Source: a gamma proteobacterium HTCC5015 (GTDB lineage Bacteria; Pseudomonadota; Gammaproteobacteria; HTCC5015). From it: 33,253 nucleotides of DNA. The translations under genes were made by a program, and so were the position numbers. The DNA is taken from positions 2,468-35,720 of the forward strand of contig DS990602.1 in the NCBI GenBank assembly GCA_000155715.1, written 5' to 3'. Within the stretch, counting starts at the first letter, position 1. Every line of letters begins with the position of its first letter. The notes beneath the pieces are model-generated. The model did no database searches, was not told where the DNA came from, and was given only the letters and a program-made list of their open reading frames with translations. Below are positions 1-11,073 of this stretch, in pieces.

Positions 1-36
1 CTCGTCTTGTGAAGTTGCGATAGCAGCCTCAGACAT
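1..36 (-). CDS. dnaB: Replicative DNA helicase DnaB, N-terminal 12 codons only
   Basis: Only the first 12 codons are inside the window; they read MSEAAIATSQDE from an ATG whose first base is 36. A good SD (CAGGAG on the minus strand, about 44-50) lies upstream. The identity rests on position: in gammaproteobacteria dnaB normally follows rpsF-rpsR-rplI on the same strand. The residues themselves are too few to prove it. The gene lies beyond a rho-independent terminator, so it probably also has its own promoter in 37-110. Confidence 0.6.
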   Translation of the reverse strand, partial: MSEAAIATSQDE

Positions 37-108
37 AAGCCTTGCTCCTGAATGATGACCTTGCCCAATCTAGCGCCACATTCCGTCATATTGCGTCGCA
101 TTAGGGCG

Positions 109-141
109 AAAAAAAACTGGCCGCCTATTAAAGCGACCAGT
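109..141 (-). terminator. Rho-independent terminator after rplI
   Basis: On the minus strand ACTGGTCGC and GCGGCCAGT form a 9-bp stem (one G-U pair) around a short A/T-rich loop, followed by eight T residues (plus positions 109-116). It lies about 75 bases past the rplI stop and separates the ribosomal genes from dnaB. Confidence 0.8.
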
Positions 142-216
142 TATTTAATCACGACCTAGAGTCGCTTAACAGACAACAACTTGTGCGTTGCCTGTGGATA
201 ATCGGTGTAAAGCCGA

Positions 217-672
217 TTATCCCTCTTCTGGCAGAACAATCAGCTTGATTGTCGTATCGATGTCGGCGTGCAAATGCACATCAATATCGAACTCGCCAAT
301 CTCGCGGATATTGCCCTCGGGCAAGCGTAGCTCTTTCTTCTCAATCGCTTCCGCGCCCATGGCGTTCACGGCATCGACGATATCGACGGTACCGATAGAG
401 CCAAACAGCTTGTTCTCACCACTGATCTTAGAAGTGATCGTGACTTCGAGCCCCTCGAGCTTCTCTGCACGCGCTTTAGCGGCAGACAGCTTTTCAGCGG
501 CTTGAGCTTCGAGCTCGGCGCGACGCTCTTCAAACTCTTTGATGTTCTCGGCAGTCGCCATTTTGGCTTTGCCTTGAGGAATCAAGTAGTTGCGAGCATA
601 ACCCGACTTGACGCTCACTTTATCGCCCAGCACGCCGAGGTTGCCGATCTTTTCAAGTAGAATGACATCCAT
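217..672 (-). CDS. rplI: 50S ribosomal protein bL9
   Basis: The 151-residue product is bL9, a two-domain protein of the large subunit at the base of the L1 stalk, which binds 23S rRNA and helps hold reading frame. The N-terminus [17 protein letters not shown] and the following [13 protein letters not shown] segment are the bL9 signature. A charged helix of about 35 residues (rich in E, A, K, R; roughly 42-76) connects to the C-terminal domain, as in the family. Length is normal. The ATG at 672 has a strong SD (AGAGGAGA). It lies 14 bases after rpsR and is surely co-transcribed with rpsF-rpsR; a terminator follows about 75 bases downstream. Confidence 0.98.
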   Translation of the reverse strand: MDVILLEKIGNLGVLGDKVSVKSGYARNYLIPQGKAKMATAENIKEFEERRAELEAQAAEKLSAAKARAEKLEGLEVTITSKISGENKLFGSIGTVDIVDAVNAMGAEAIEKKELRLPEGNIREIGEFDIDVHLHADIDTTIKLIVLPEEG

Positions 673-686
673 TGAATAATCTCCTC

Positions 687-911
687 TTAATGCTGATCTG
701 AATAAGGCAACAAAGCCACGTAGCGAGCGCGCTTAATCGCTTTGGCTAACTGGCGCTGATACTTAGCGCTGGTGCCCGTGATGCGACTCGGTACGATTTT
801 GCCCGTTTCAGTGATGTACTGCTTGAGCAAATCTGTGTCTTTGTAATCAATTTGCGTAATACCTTCCGCAGTAAAGCGGCAGTATTTACGACGACGGAAA
901 TATCCAGCCAT
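687..911 (-). CDS. rpsR: 30S ribosomal protein bS18
   Basis: The 74-residue product is bS18, which pairs with bS6 on the central domain of 16S rRNA. The N-terminus carries the [13 protein letters not shown] motif and the C-terminal half has [21 protein letters not shown], both typical. Length is normal. The ATG at 911 has an AGAGG SD. The gene sits between rpsF (15-base gap) and rplI (14-base gap). There is no priB between rpsF and rpsR, unlike Escherichia coli, which fits non-enteric gammaproteobacteria. Confidence 0.98.
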   Translation of the reverse strand: MAGYFRRRKYCRFTAEGITQIDYKDTDLLKQYITETGKIVPSRITGTSAKYQRQLAKAIKRARYVALLPYSDQH

Positions 912-926
912 GATAAACCTCTTCTG

Positions 927-1271
927 TTAAGCCGCGTCTGCGGAATCGTCTTTGTCGCTGCTCTTCGCTAGCGGCGAAGGCTCGGTGACGGCTTCGTCGA
1001 GCTGCACTACCATGTTACGGATAATGGCGTCGTTGAAGCGGAACGTACTCGTTAGCTCGTCGAGCACACTCTGCTCGCACTCAACATTCATCAGCACATA
1101 GTGTGCTTTGTGAATTTTGTTGATGGGATAAGCTAACTGGCGACGACCCCAGTCTTCTTGGCGGTGAATATTGCCGCCTTGCTCGATGATGGCGCGGTAG
1201 CGCTCAATCATAGCGGGGACTTGCTCTGACTGATCAGGGTGGACCAGAAACACAATCTCATAATGTCTCAT
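927..1271 (-). CDS. rpsF: 30S ribosomal protein bS6
   Basis: The 114-residue product is bS6, the partner of bS18 in the 30S platform. It starts [17 protein letters not shown] and contains [22 protein letters not shown], the family core. The C-terminal 20 residues are acidic and Ser/Asp/Ala-rich, as in other proteobacteria. The frame stays open upstream to 1472, but the ATG at 1271 is preferred because it has a clear SD (AAAGGAGC) and begins exactly where the family begins. It is the first gene of the rpsF-rpsR-rplI operon; a candidate promoter and a structured leader lie just upstream. Confidence 0.97.
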   Translation of the reverse strand: MRHYEIVFLVHPDQSEQVPAMIERYRAIIEQGGNIHRQEDWGRRQLAYPINKIHKAHYVLMNVECEQSVLDELTSTFRFNDAIIRNMVVQLDEAVTEPSPLAKSSDKDDSADAA

Positions 1272-1292
1272 AAAAGCTCCTTTCGGATCTGA

Positions 1293-1321
1293 CCTTCTAG
1301 CAGTGAGACGCGCTAGTAAGG
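1293..1321 (-). promoter_or_regulatory. Hairpin in the rpsF leader, possible S6:S18 control site
   Basis: On the minus strand CCTT-A-CTAGC pairs with GCTAG-AAGG (9 bp, one bulged A) around a 10-base loop, 22 bases before the rpsF start. A second tiny stem, TCC-GAAA-GGA, holds part of the SD. Leaders of rpsF in many bacteria bind the S6:S18 complex for feedback control. Whether this leader has the conserved CCG-containing motif could not be established; an AACCGG lies just upstream on the minus strand. Confidence 0.35.
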
Positions 1322-1360
1322 CAAGGAGAACCGGTTTGTTACCCGAAATTGGGTGCGCGA

Positions 1361-1389
1361 ATTCTACGGCCTGAGCGCGATCACGGCAA
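1361..1389 (-). promoter_or_regulatory. Candidate sigma70 promoter for rpsF-rpsR-rplI
   Basis: On the minus strand TTGCCG (plus 1384-1389) and TAGAAT (plus 1361-1366) are separated by 17 bases. The -10 matches consensus at five of six positions and the -35 at four. Transcription would start near 1354, giving a leader of about 80 bases. Confidence 0.45.
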
Positions 1390-1547
1390 GCCCAAGCGCA
1401 AAATACGTCAAAATTGGCCTCAAACAGACAAAACACCGCAAAAATAGCGACAGGTGGTGCTCTTTTTCGCAAAAAAACTTTGCGCTCAAGCGCCAGCCGA
1501 TAGAGACTTACTCAATTAGTATGGAGCAGTAAGAGACGCAACAGTTT

Positions 1548-2729
1548 ATGGGTGCACAAAAAACACTACCTCGCAGCCTGACGCTGCAAGAGTTCGAAAT
1601 GTTCGTCAGGAAAGCGACGCCTCCACAAATCGCCAAGTTGCGCCCCGAATACCTGCCAGAGGATATTCCCGACGATATCGTCGAAGAAGCCCCCTACGAA
1701 ACCCGCAGCGCTATTGAAAATCTGATATTCGAGGCCAATGCGCTGCATCTCAATCTCCAGATGGACCTCGAGAGTGAATTTGGCGAACAAGTCAGCACCG
1801 CCCTCAGCCTCTCGCGCCAAGAGGGACGATCGCGCAGCCACCGCGAATTTGACGCCAAAGTAAAAACGCTGGTGGAAATCTACGCCAGCAGCAAAAAGAA
1901 CCCAGAAGTACTCAAGACAGAAACAGCCACTCAATTGCGCCACGACCTTAAAAGTCTAGCGCTCGATATACGACAAGAGTCCGGCGCCTTTGCCCACGCC
2001 CAAGGCCACATGCAAAACGCACTGAAAGATTGTGCGGATGAGCGATATCGCGGCGTGATGGATAAGGCCATCGAAGCCCTAAAAATAAAATTCGACAAAA
2101 TGATGAAGTCGATGAACGTGTTTACCTACGTACGCGTTCTCGAAGTGGCCTCCGAAATGTCACAAGTACGCGACCATATCAACGGGCTTGAACAAGATGT
2201 CGGCATGCTCAAGCAAGACGCCGATGAAAAACGCGAGTCGCTGAGAACACTGACCAGCAGCTTTATTTCTCGTCACCGACACGCCAAGAAAATCCAAGAG
2301 CTACAAGCGGATATCACCGAAATTATCGACGAGATCAATCGTAAAGAAGTCGTCATTTCCGAGGAGAGCCTACTCGATTGGCTCGACGTGATCGTCGACG
2401 CCAACTTAAGTGAATCCGTCATGGAGCGCGCTGCGCAAACGGTCGGCACCGCCCGCGTCACCCTATTCAGCTTGATGCAAAAATACTGCATCTTGCAGGA
2501 AATGGGCGCCCAGCAAGTAGCACGCAACCCATTCAGCCAAATTGACCCCGAGCAATCCATCCAATTTATGTTGCGCTCCGAGAAATTCATTCTCGACTAC
2601 TTCATTAAAAAGCGCGATGCCATGGCCACCTGGCTGGGCGACGCCGCCGAGGCCAAGCTCAAAGCACTCGATAACGTCGAAACTAAAGTGCTCAAAGAGC
2701 TGAAAAAGAACTACAAGTTGATGGGATAA
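1548..2729 (+). CDS. Coiled-coil protein of unknown function, first of two tandem paralogues
   Basis: This 393-residue protein is not recognised. It has no signal peptide or membrane segment and is mostly predicted helix, with heptad-like stretches around residues 155-275 rich in E, K, D and L. An N-terminal block (about 12-60) has the pattern LPEDIP...APYETRS..ENLIFEA. A C-terminal block (about 310-393) contains LMQKYCILQE, NPFSQIDPE and a basic end, KELKKNYKLMG. Both blocks recur in the next gene. It is divergent from rpsF and one base before its paralogue, so the two are surely co-transcribed. The ATG at 1548 is kept because homology to the paralogue begins near residue 12; the SD is weak. 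The paired soluble helical proteins suggest a hetero-oligomer, which is inference. Confidence 0.85.
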   Translation: MGAQKTLPRSLTLQEFEMFVRKATPPQIAKLRPEYLPEDIPDDIVEEAPYETRSAIENLIFEANALHLNLQMDLESEFGEQVSTALSLSRQEGRSRSHREFDAKVKTLVEIYASSKKNPEVLKTETATQLRHDLKSLALDIRQESGAFAHAQGHMQNALKDCADERYRGVMDKAIEALKIKFDKMMKSMNVFTYVRVLEVASEMSQVRDHINGLEQDVGMLKQDADEKRESLRTLTSSFISRHRHAKKIQELQADITEIIDEINRKEVVISEESLLDWLDVIVDANLSESVMERAAQTVGTARVTLFSLMQKYCILQEMGAQQVARNPFSQIDPEQSIQFMLRSEKFILDYFIKKRDAMATWLGDAAEAKLKALDNVETKVLKELKKNYKLMG

Positions 2730-2730
2730 G

Positions 2731-3924
2731 ATGGCTATGTCTTCTAAAGCAACCATCGCCAGTGAAGCACAGCGGCTGAGCCTCCCCCAGTTTGTCAAAC
2801 TGGTCAAAACTGCGTCGCCAGAGACCCTTCGCCGCCTCGACCGCAGCCGCCTGCCGCGCCACATTCCCCAAGAGTTAATTCAAGTGGCTCCCGAGCCCAG
2901 CCGCTCCGTGGTGGAAGAACTCATGTTCGATATATCGATGCAAAACATCGATATTCAAAACGAGTTGTCTGATATCTTCGGGCAAGGCGTTCACTCGGTG
3001 CTCGCCGAAGCACAAAAACACGGCGACTCCGAAGCGCTGCGCTGGTTCAAAGGCAAGGTCAAGGTGCTGGCCAACTTGTTCGACGAAAACAAACAGCGCC
3101 CCACCAAAAAAAACCTGGTTCGATTTGACGAACTCAACCAATCACTTCGCGACCGCTACAACGACCTACAGATGGAGTACATCCACCTGTCTGGCTTAAA
3201 AGAGCTGGCTGAAGGCAAGCAGCACCACGCCGACATCGTCCACAAAGACTTACTCGACGAACCCATACTGATACTGTCCCAGCGCATGCAGTCAATCCAG
3301 CATGCAACCGACATCTACATGTATGTGAATATGATCGCCGCCTCCAAGGAAATGGAATACGTCATCGCCTGCATCAAAGCCCAAGACGAACTCAGCCGTC
3401 GCGTACTGGATCAAGTTGAAGAAGAGCGCTTTCACCTTGAAGCCCTCGTCGGCAATATGATGACGCGCTACACCAAGAAAAATGAAATCGAGGAAATCAA
3501 ACACCGTATTACCGAGCGGCTCGAAAAGTGCCGTATGTACGAAGTTGTCCTCGACGAAAACGATCTAACTCGCTGGCTCGACACCATCGTCGAGGCCAGT
3601 CTATCCAAATTTGTTAGCACCAAAGCCAAAAAATCACTCAACGAATCTAAAAACAGCCTCTACCTGCTGATGCAGCGCTATTGTGAGCTACAGGAACAAG
3701 GCGCGAGTCAAATTGCGCAAAACCCGTTCAGTCAGGTCGATCCTAAAGACGCCATCACCTTCCTCATCAAATCGGAAGAGTTTATTTTGATGTACTTCCG
3801 TGAAAAACGTGCGGAATTAAGTTTGTGGGTAGGGTCAGCCGCCGACATGCGTCTTAAAGGGCTCAAGAGTTTAGAGCGCAACTTACTCAAAGAACTGCGC
3901 AAGAATTATCGCCTCAAGCGCTAG
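2731..3924 (+). CDS. Coiled-coil protein of unknown function, second of two tandem paralogues
   Basis: This 397-residue protein aligns along its full length with the preceding gene product. Shared landmarks are LPQFVKLVK near the N-terminus, LPRHIP with APEPSRSVVEELMFD (about 42-70), the coiled middle, and a strongly conserved tail: LMQRYCELQEQGA, NPFSQVDPKDA, KSEEFILMYF and KELRKNYRLKR. It has no signal peptide or membrane segment. Its ATG lies one base after the upstream stop (TAAGATG), indicating translational coupling; the in-frame ATG at 2737 is an alternative start. The duplication is old, since the middle regions differ much more than the ends. I do not recognise the family. It probably acts together with its twin and with the membrane protein encoded next. 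Confidence 0.85.
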   Translation: MAMSSKATIASEAQRLSLPQFVKLVKTASPETLRRLDRSRLPRHIPQELIQVAPEPSRSVVEELMFDISMQNIDIQNELSDIFGQGVHSVLAEAQKHGDSEALRWFKGKVKVLANLFDENKQRPTKKNLVRFDELNQSLRDRYNDLQMEYIHLSGLKELAEGKQHHADIVHKDLLDEPILILSQRMQSIQHATDIYMYVNMIAASKEMEYVIACIKAQDELSRRVLDQVEEERFHLEALVGNMMTRYTKKNEIEEIKHRITERLEKCRMYEVVLDENDLTRWLDTIVEASLSKFVSTKAKKSLNESKNSLYLLMQRYCELQEQGASQIAQNPFSQVDPKDAITFLIKSEEFILMYFREKRAELSLWVGSAADMRLKGLKSLERNLLKELRKNYRLKR

Positions 3925-3928
3925 CCCT

Positions 3929-3956
3929 ATGACAAACCGTCCGTTCGCTTTATAGT
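3929..3956 (+). promoter_or_regulatory. Candidate promoter for the J-like membrane protein gene
   Basis: ATGACA (3929-3934) and TATAGT (3951-3956) each match sigma70 consensus at five of six positions with a 16-base spacer. They lie in the 64-base gap between the second paralogue and the next gene, so that gene may be read separately as well as by read-through. Confidence 0.4.
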
Positions 3957-3988
3957 GTTAGCCATTAACAATAACGACGAGTGCTACC

Positions 3989-7234
<3,246 letters not shown>

Positions 7235-7243
7235 GGGGCGCGG

Positions 7244-7252
7244 AGTATACCA
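7244..7252 (-). promoter_or_regulatory. Extended -10 promoter element immediately before queA
   Basis: The minus strand reads TGgTATACT, an extended -10 with five of six consensus matches. No convincing -35 is seen. Initiation about seven bases downstream would fall within a few bases of the queA ATG at 7234. Confidence 0.35.
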
Positions 7253-7272
7253 GTGTTCATCGACAAGGACGC

Positions 7273-9120
7273 CTATTGACCGCGCATAAACAGCTTGTCG
7301 AGCTGATCGACAGTGAGCTGCGTCCAAGTTGGACGCCCGTGATTACACTGTCCACTGCGCTCCGTTGCCTCCATTTCACGCAGTAGTGCGTTCATTTCGG
7401 GCAGGGTCAACAAGCGATTAGCGCGCACAGACCCGTGGCAGGCCATGGTCGATAACACTTCGTTTAAAGCCTCTCGAATTCGCTCGGAGTGACCGTGGGC
7501 CGTGAGATCCGACAACACATCTCGCACCAAAGCTTCGGCATCGGCCTGATTGAGCAAAACGGGCACTTGGCGGATGCGCAAAGCCTCGGGGGCACTGCGG
7601 CTCAATTCAAAACCCAACTTCAAAAACTCGGCGGCGTGCTCCTCGGCCATATCCGCTTCGGCCTCGCTGACATTGATCGACACAGGCACCAGCAGAGGCT
7701 GGGTTTGAATACCCTGCTGCTCGTAGGCCGCTTTCAGCTTTTCGTAGGTCACGCGCTCGTGAGCGGCGTGAGTATCGACAATAATTAAGCCCGACTGGTT
7801 TTGCGCCAACACATACAGGCCGTGCAACTGAGCCAAGGCATAGCCTAAAGGATGTTGCTGTTCGGTCTCCGCGACGACGTCAGGATTCGGCGAACTCGCC
7901 GTTCGATAGTACTCTGGGGGAATAACCGAGCCGCCCACAGAGCCATTCCTTGAGTCGCTAGGGATCGCTCCAGCGCCTAAGCCCGCGTTGCTGGCCATCT
8001 CACCGTCGCTTACCCTCAGCGGCATCGCCGCCTGAGTGCTAAACGCGTCTAAGCCACCTTGCTCAGCCCCCTGCCCCGCGCGGTGAATATCGTCGCGCTG
8101 GGCAGCGCCGCCCTCGTAGGAACCCGCTCTCGTATCCGCCAAAACTTGGTGCAATGTGCGAAATAGAAAACTGTGAACGAGCTGGCCATCTCGGAAGCGC
8201 ACTTCGTATTTGGTCGGGTGTGCATTGACGTCCACCAGCTTGGGATCTAACTCCAAGTGCAGTACATAGGCGGGATGGCGACCGTGGTAGAGCACATCTT
8301 GATACCCTTGCTTCACCGCGTGGGTCACCAACTTGTCGCGCACAATCCGTCCATTGACATAAAAATACTGCAAATCGGCCTGACTGCGAGAAAAGGTCGG
8401 CAGCCCGACCCACCCCTGTAGTTTTAAACCCGCCGCCTCGTGCTCTACATACAAACACTGCTCCATAAACGCCGACCCACAGAGCTCGGCGACACGCTTT
8501 TCCATCTCCGCCCGATTGCCTGCCGGGCGCAACTGGCAGGTGACTTTGCCATTGTGGCGCAGCGTTAATCCTAGGTAGGGCGCCCCTAGTGCAATGCGCT
8601 TCACCAGTGTCTCTGTGTGTTTGTACTCCGTGCGCTCGGTGCGCATAAACTTGCGCCGCGCGGGCACATTGAAAAACAGGTCGCGCAACTCGATGGTGGT
8701 GCCCTGGGAGTGGGCAGCGGGCTTCATCGCCCCGCCTTCCGTCTCTGGTGAAACGCACCAGCCGTGCTCTTCACCCTCGGCGCACGAGGTCACCGTCAGG
8801 TGAGAGACAGAGGCCATACTTGGCAGGGCCTCGCCGCGAAAGCCCATGCTTCGCACACTTTCTAAATCTTCTAAGCTACCGATTTTGCTCGTTGCGTGGC
8901 GCTCCAGCGCCATTGGGATTTCCTCGCGATTCATGCCACAGCCGTTGTCGCGGATACGAATGCGCTTCAAACCACCCTGCTCTAAATCGATATGCACCTC
9001 CGTTGCCCCGGCATCAATCGAGTTTTCTAGTAATTCCTTGACCACCGACGCAGGTCGCTCAATGACTTCGCCAGCGGCAATTTGGTTAATTAGTTTGTTG
9101 GGCAGACGCTGAATTCGCAT
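7273..9120 (-). CDS. mutL: DNA mismatch repair protein MutL, with endonuclease-type C-terminus
   Basis: MutL is the ATP-dependent matchmaker of mismatch repair. From the ATG at 9120 the 615-residue protein begins MRIQRLPNKLINQIAAGEV. It has the GHKL ATPase motifs: Glu29 and Asn33 in KELLENSIDAGA, DNGCGM (58-63), TSKI, and GFRGEAL (93-99). A low-complexity linker spans about 330-410. The C-terminal domain keeps DTHAAHERVTYE (449-460), ACH (560-562), CNHGRP (592-597) and FMR (611-613), close to the metal-dependent endonuclease motifs that Escherichia coli MutL lacks. In-frame starts at 9129 and 9171 are possible but extend beyond the family N-terminus. A terminator separates it from amiB, so it needs its own promoter; queA follows after 38 bases. 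Confidence 0.96.
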   Translation of the reverse strand: MRIQRLPNKLINQIAAGEVIERPASVVKELLENSIDAGATEVHIDLEQGGLKRIRIRDNGCGMNREEIPMALERHATSKIGSLEDLESVRSMGFRGEALPSMASVSHLTVTSCAEGEEHGWCVSPETEGGAMKPAAHSQGTTIELRDLFFNVPARRKFMRTERTEYKHTETLVKRIALGAPYLGLTLRHNGKVTCQLRPAGNRAEMEKRVAELCGSAFMEQCLYVEHEAAGLKLQGWVGLPTFSRSQADLQYFYVNGRIVRDKLVTHAVKQGYQDVLYHGRHPAYVLHLELDPKLVDVNAHPTKYEVRFRDGQLVHSFLFRTLHQVLADTRAGSYEGGAAQRDDIHRAGQGAEQGGLDAFSTQAAMPLRVSDGEMASNAGLGAGAIPSDSRNGSVGGSVIPPEYYRTASSPNPDVVAETEQQHPLGYALAQLHGLYVLAQNQSGLIIVDTHAAHERVTYEKLKAAYEQQGIQTQPLLVPVSINVSEAEADMAEEHAAEFLKLGFELSRSAPEALRIRQVPVLLNQADAEALVRDVLSDLTAHGHSERIREALNEVLSTMACHGSVRANRLLTLPEMNALLREMEATERSGQCNHGRPTWTQLTVDQLDKLFMRGQ

Positions 9121-9194
9121 GCCCCGCATTGTAAACGATTGCCTGTCTTTTCGTATCCCTTGTTGACGCAATCTACAGTGCTAAGCCAAAGCCA

Positions 9195-9223
9195 TAAAAA
9201 GAAAAAGCCCGCACTGCGGGCTC
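9195..9223 (-). terminator. Rho-independent terminator between amiB and mutL
   Basis: The minus strand forms AGCCCGC-AGT-GCGGGCT, a perfect 7-bp stem with a 3-base loop, then TTTTTCTTTTT. It lies about 55 bases past the amiB stop and before mutL. Confidence 0.85.
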
Positions 9224-9277
9224 TTGATAGAGAGGGGCCAACCCAGGGCTATGCCACGAGGTCAGCCGAGGAGAGGG

Positions 9278-10483
9278 TTATTGCAAGGCGGCGACGCGCT
9301 CGCCTCGCTCACGGCGGTTCTGCTCCGCCAGCCAAGTGCCCGGGGGCGCCTTTTTAGAAAAGTAGTAGCGCACGCCGCGAACGATCGCCCGAGCCATACG
9401 GTCTTGCCCGTTTTGATCGCGCAGCTTTTTCGCCTCAGAGGGATTGGTGATAAACGCGGTCTCGACCAAAATCGAAGGGATATCGGGAGACTTCAGCACC
9501 AAGAAGCCCGCTTGCTGCACCTTTCGCTTGTGCAGTTTTTTCACACGACCCAGCTGGCCGAGAATCTGATCGCCCACCTCTAAACTGGATTGAATCGCCG
9601 CCTTCTGTGACAAATCCATCAGTACCGAGGCCACTAAATCATCTTTATCCCCCAAGCTCACGCCGCCGAGTAAATCGGCGGCATTCTCCCGCTTCGCTAA
9701 CCATTTCGCCGCCTCTGAAGAAGCGCCGTTGATCGACAGAGCGTACACGGAAGACCCAGAGGCGCGCTTATCGGGGAAGGCATCGGCATGAATAGAAATG
9801 AACATATCCGCTTGATGCTGGCGCGCCTTAACAATCCGCTTGCGCAGGGGAATAAAGTAGTCGCCATCTCGAATCATGACGGCCTTCATGCCTTTCTGCT
9901 GGTTAATATGGCGCTTGAGCTTATTGGCAATCGAGAGAACGACATCCTTCTCAAGCAAACCGCCATGCCCGACTGCGCCCGGATCTTTTCCGCCGTGTCC
10001 CGCGTCAATAGCCACAATCACATCGCGCAAATCATCGTTTTTGGGCAGCGTTTTAACGGGTTGGCGAGTCTTGCCAATATCGGATTCGTAGAGATCAATT
10101 ACCAAGCGGTGGTGATTGACGGAATCGCTGGGTTTGAGCATGAAACTTTTAGGGCGAACACGCTGGTTCGTGTCCAATACCAAACGCAAATCGCCACCAT
10201 TGCGAGCAGCACTGCGCAGTTGGTTTAGCACGCGCGCTTTTGCCAACTCACCGCTGCTGATATTGCGCCTCATGGAGGCTTCTTTTACATCAATAACGAC
10301 GCGCTCGGGTTTGCTCAGTGTAAACAAGCTGTGATCGACAGGGCCATCAAGGTCGAAAACAACCCGCGTGTACTCATTGTTAGAGGCAACGCGCACATCG
10401 GTCACTTGAACACCCGCCAAGGCCGCCGCAGCAAAGAGCTGCAAGAGCATTGTATAGCCGAGCTTTTTAATCAGTGATCGCAC
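9278..10483 (-). CDS. amiB: N-acetylmuramoyl-L-alanine amidase with AMIN domain (AmiB/AmiC type)
   Basis: This periplasmic zinc amidase cuts the amide bond between N-acetylmuramic acid and L-alanine to split septal peptidoglycan. The 401-residue precursor has a signal peptide (about 1-23, cleavage after ALA), an AMIN domain (about 25-132) for septal targeting, and an Amidase_3 domain from about 154. Zinc ligands are His163 (DAGHGGKDPG), Glu178 and His232 (SIHADAF); catalytic Glu341 is in LVETAF. Residues about 255-315 fit the autoinhibitory helix region released by EnvC/NlpD-type activators. No LysM domain is present. The start is a GTG with a good SD (AGAGGGGG). The name amiB follows gene order nnr-tsaE-amiB-mutL; AmiC-type naming would be equally valid by domain content. 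Confidence 0.95.
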   Translation of the reverse strand: MRSLIKKLGYTMLLQLFAAAALAGVQVTDVRVASNNEYTRVVFDLDGPVDHSLFTLSKPERVVIDVKEASMRRNISSGELAKARVLNQLRSAARNGGDLRLVLDTNQRVRPKSFMLKPSDSVNHHRLVIDLYESDIGKTRQPVKTLPKNDDLRDVIVAIDAGHGGKDPGAVGHGGLLEKDVVLSIANKLKRHINQQKGMKAVMIRDGDYFIPLRKRIVKARQHQADMFISIHADAFPDKRASGSSVYALSINGASSEAAKWLAKRENAADLLGGVSLGDKDDLVASVLMDLSQKAAIQSSLEVGDQILGQLGRVKKLHKRKVQQAGFLVLKSPDIPSILVETAFITNPSEAKKLRDQNGQDRMARAIVRGVRYYFSKKAPPGTWLAEQNRRERGERVAALQ

Positions 10484-10611
10484 CGAGTGCCCCCTCTTTC
10501 CTCATTCGGATGAAAACAGTCTGCTACTCGGAAAGAACAAATGCAAGTTTTTCTTTGTATTTTAGTAAGATAGCGCAAATAGCTAAGATGAGTTATAGCC
10601 CTTAAAAGCGA

Positions 10612-11073
10612 CTACAAATGACTTAAAGCCACATCATCTTGGGTGTAGATAGACAACCCTCTCCCCACATCTTGTGGTTCTATCACAATTTCCCAATCTG
10701 CTTCCGGCAGAATGCCTTCACCGCGCTCGGGCCACTCAAACAGACAAATAGCCGATTCCGACAGGTAGTCCCGCAGGCCAATGGCCTCTAACTCTTCGGG
10801 ATCTCCCAAACGATATAGATCAAAATGATAAAGCGAGAAACCGCCTTGGCCACTCTCGCCAAATTCGTAGGGCTCAACCAGTGTGTAGGTCGGGCTTTTG
10901 ACGGCTCCCTCATGGCCGAGAGCGCGAATCCAAGCGCGACTCAAAGTGGTTTTTCCAGCGCCCAAATCGCCGCGCAGGTAGACCACGGCGGGCGAGGAAA
11001 CCACCCGCGCTAAACGCTGGCCCCAAGCTATCATCGCCGCTTCATCGGCAGCGTAAACGCGAACGCTAGCCAC
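10612..11073 (-). CDS. tsaE: tRNA t6A biosynthesis ATPase TsaE
   Basis: TsaE is the P-loop ATPase that works with TsaB and TsaD in making N6-threonylcarbamoyladenosine at position 37 of ANN-decoding tRNAs. The 153-residue protein has Walker A GDLGAGKTT (35-43, Lys41), SPTYTLVEPY, YHFDLYRL and FEWPERGEGILP, all diagnostic. Length is normal. Translation starts at a GTG at 11073 that shares a base with the nnr stop (TAGTG), so the two genes are coupled. The nnr-tsaE-amiB order is the same as in Escherichia coli. A 128-base gap separates it from amiB. Confidence 0.97.
   Translation of the reverse strand: MASVRVYAADEAAMIAWGQRLARVVSSPAVVYLRGDLGAGKTTLSRAWIRALGHEGAVKSPTYTLVEPYEFGESGQGGFSLYHFDLYRLGDPEELEAIGLRDYLSESAICLFEWPERGEGILPEADWEIVIEPQDVGRGLSIYTQDDVALSHL

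Noticed and set aside
1272-1472. Upstream extension of rpsF by 67 codons
   Set aside because: The family start and a strong SD are at 1271; the extension includes the candidate promoter and reads as noncoding.
8063-8758. 231-codon minus-strand frame overlapping mutL
   Set aside because: It is a frame shadow of mutL with biased composition, no SD and no recognisable domain.
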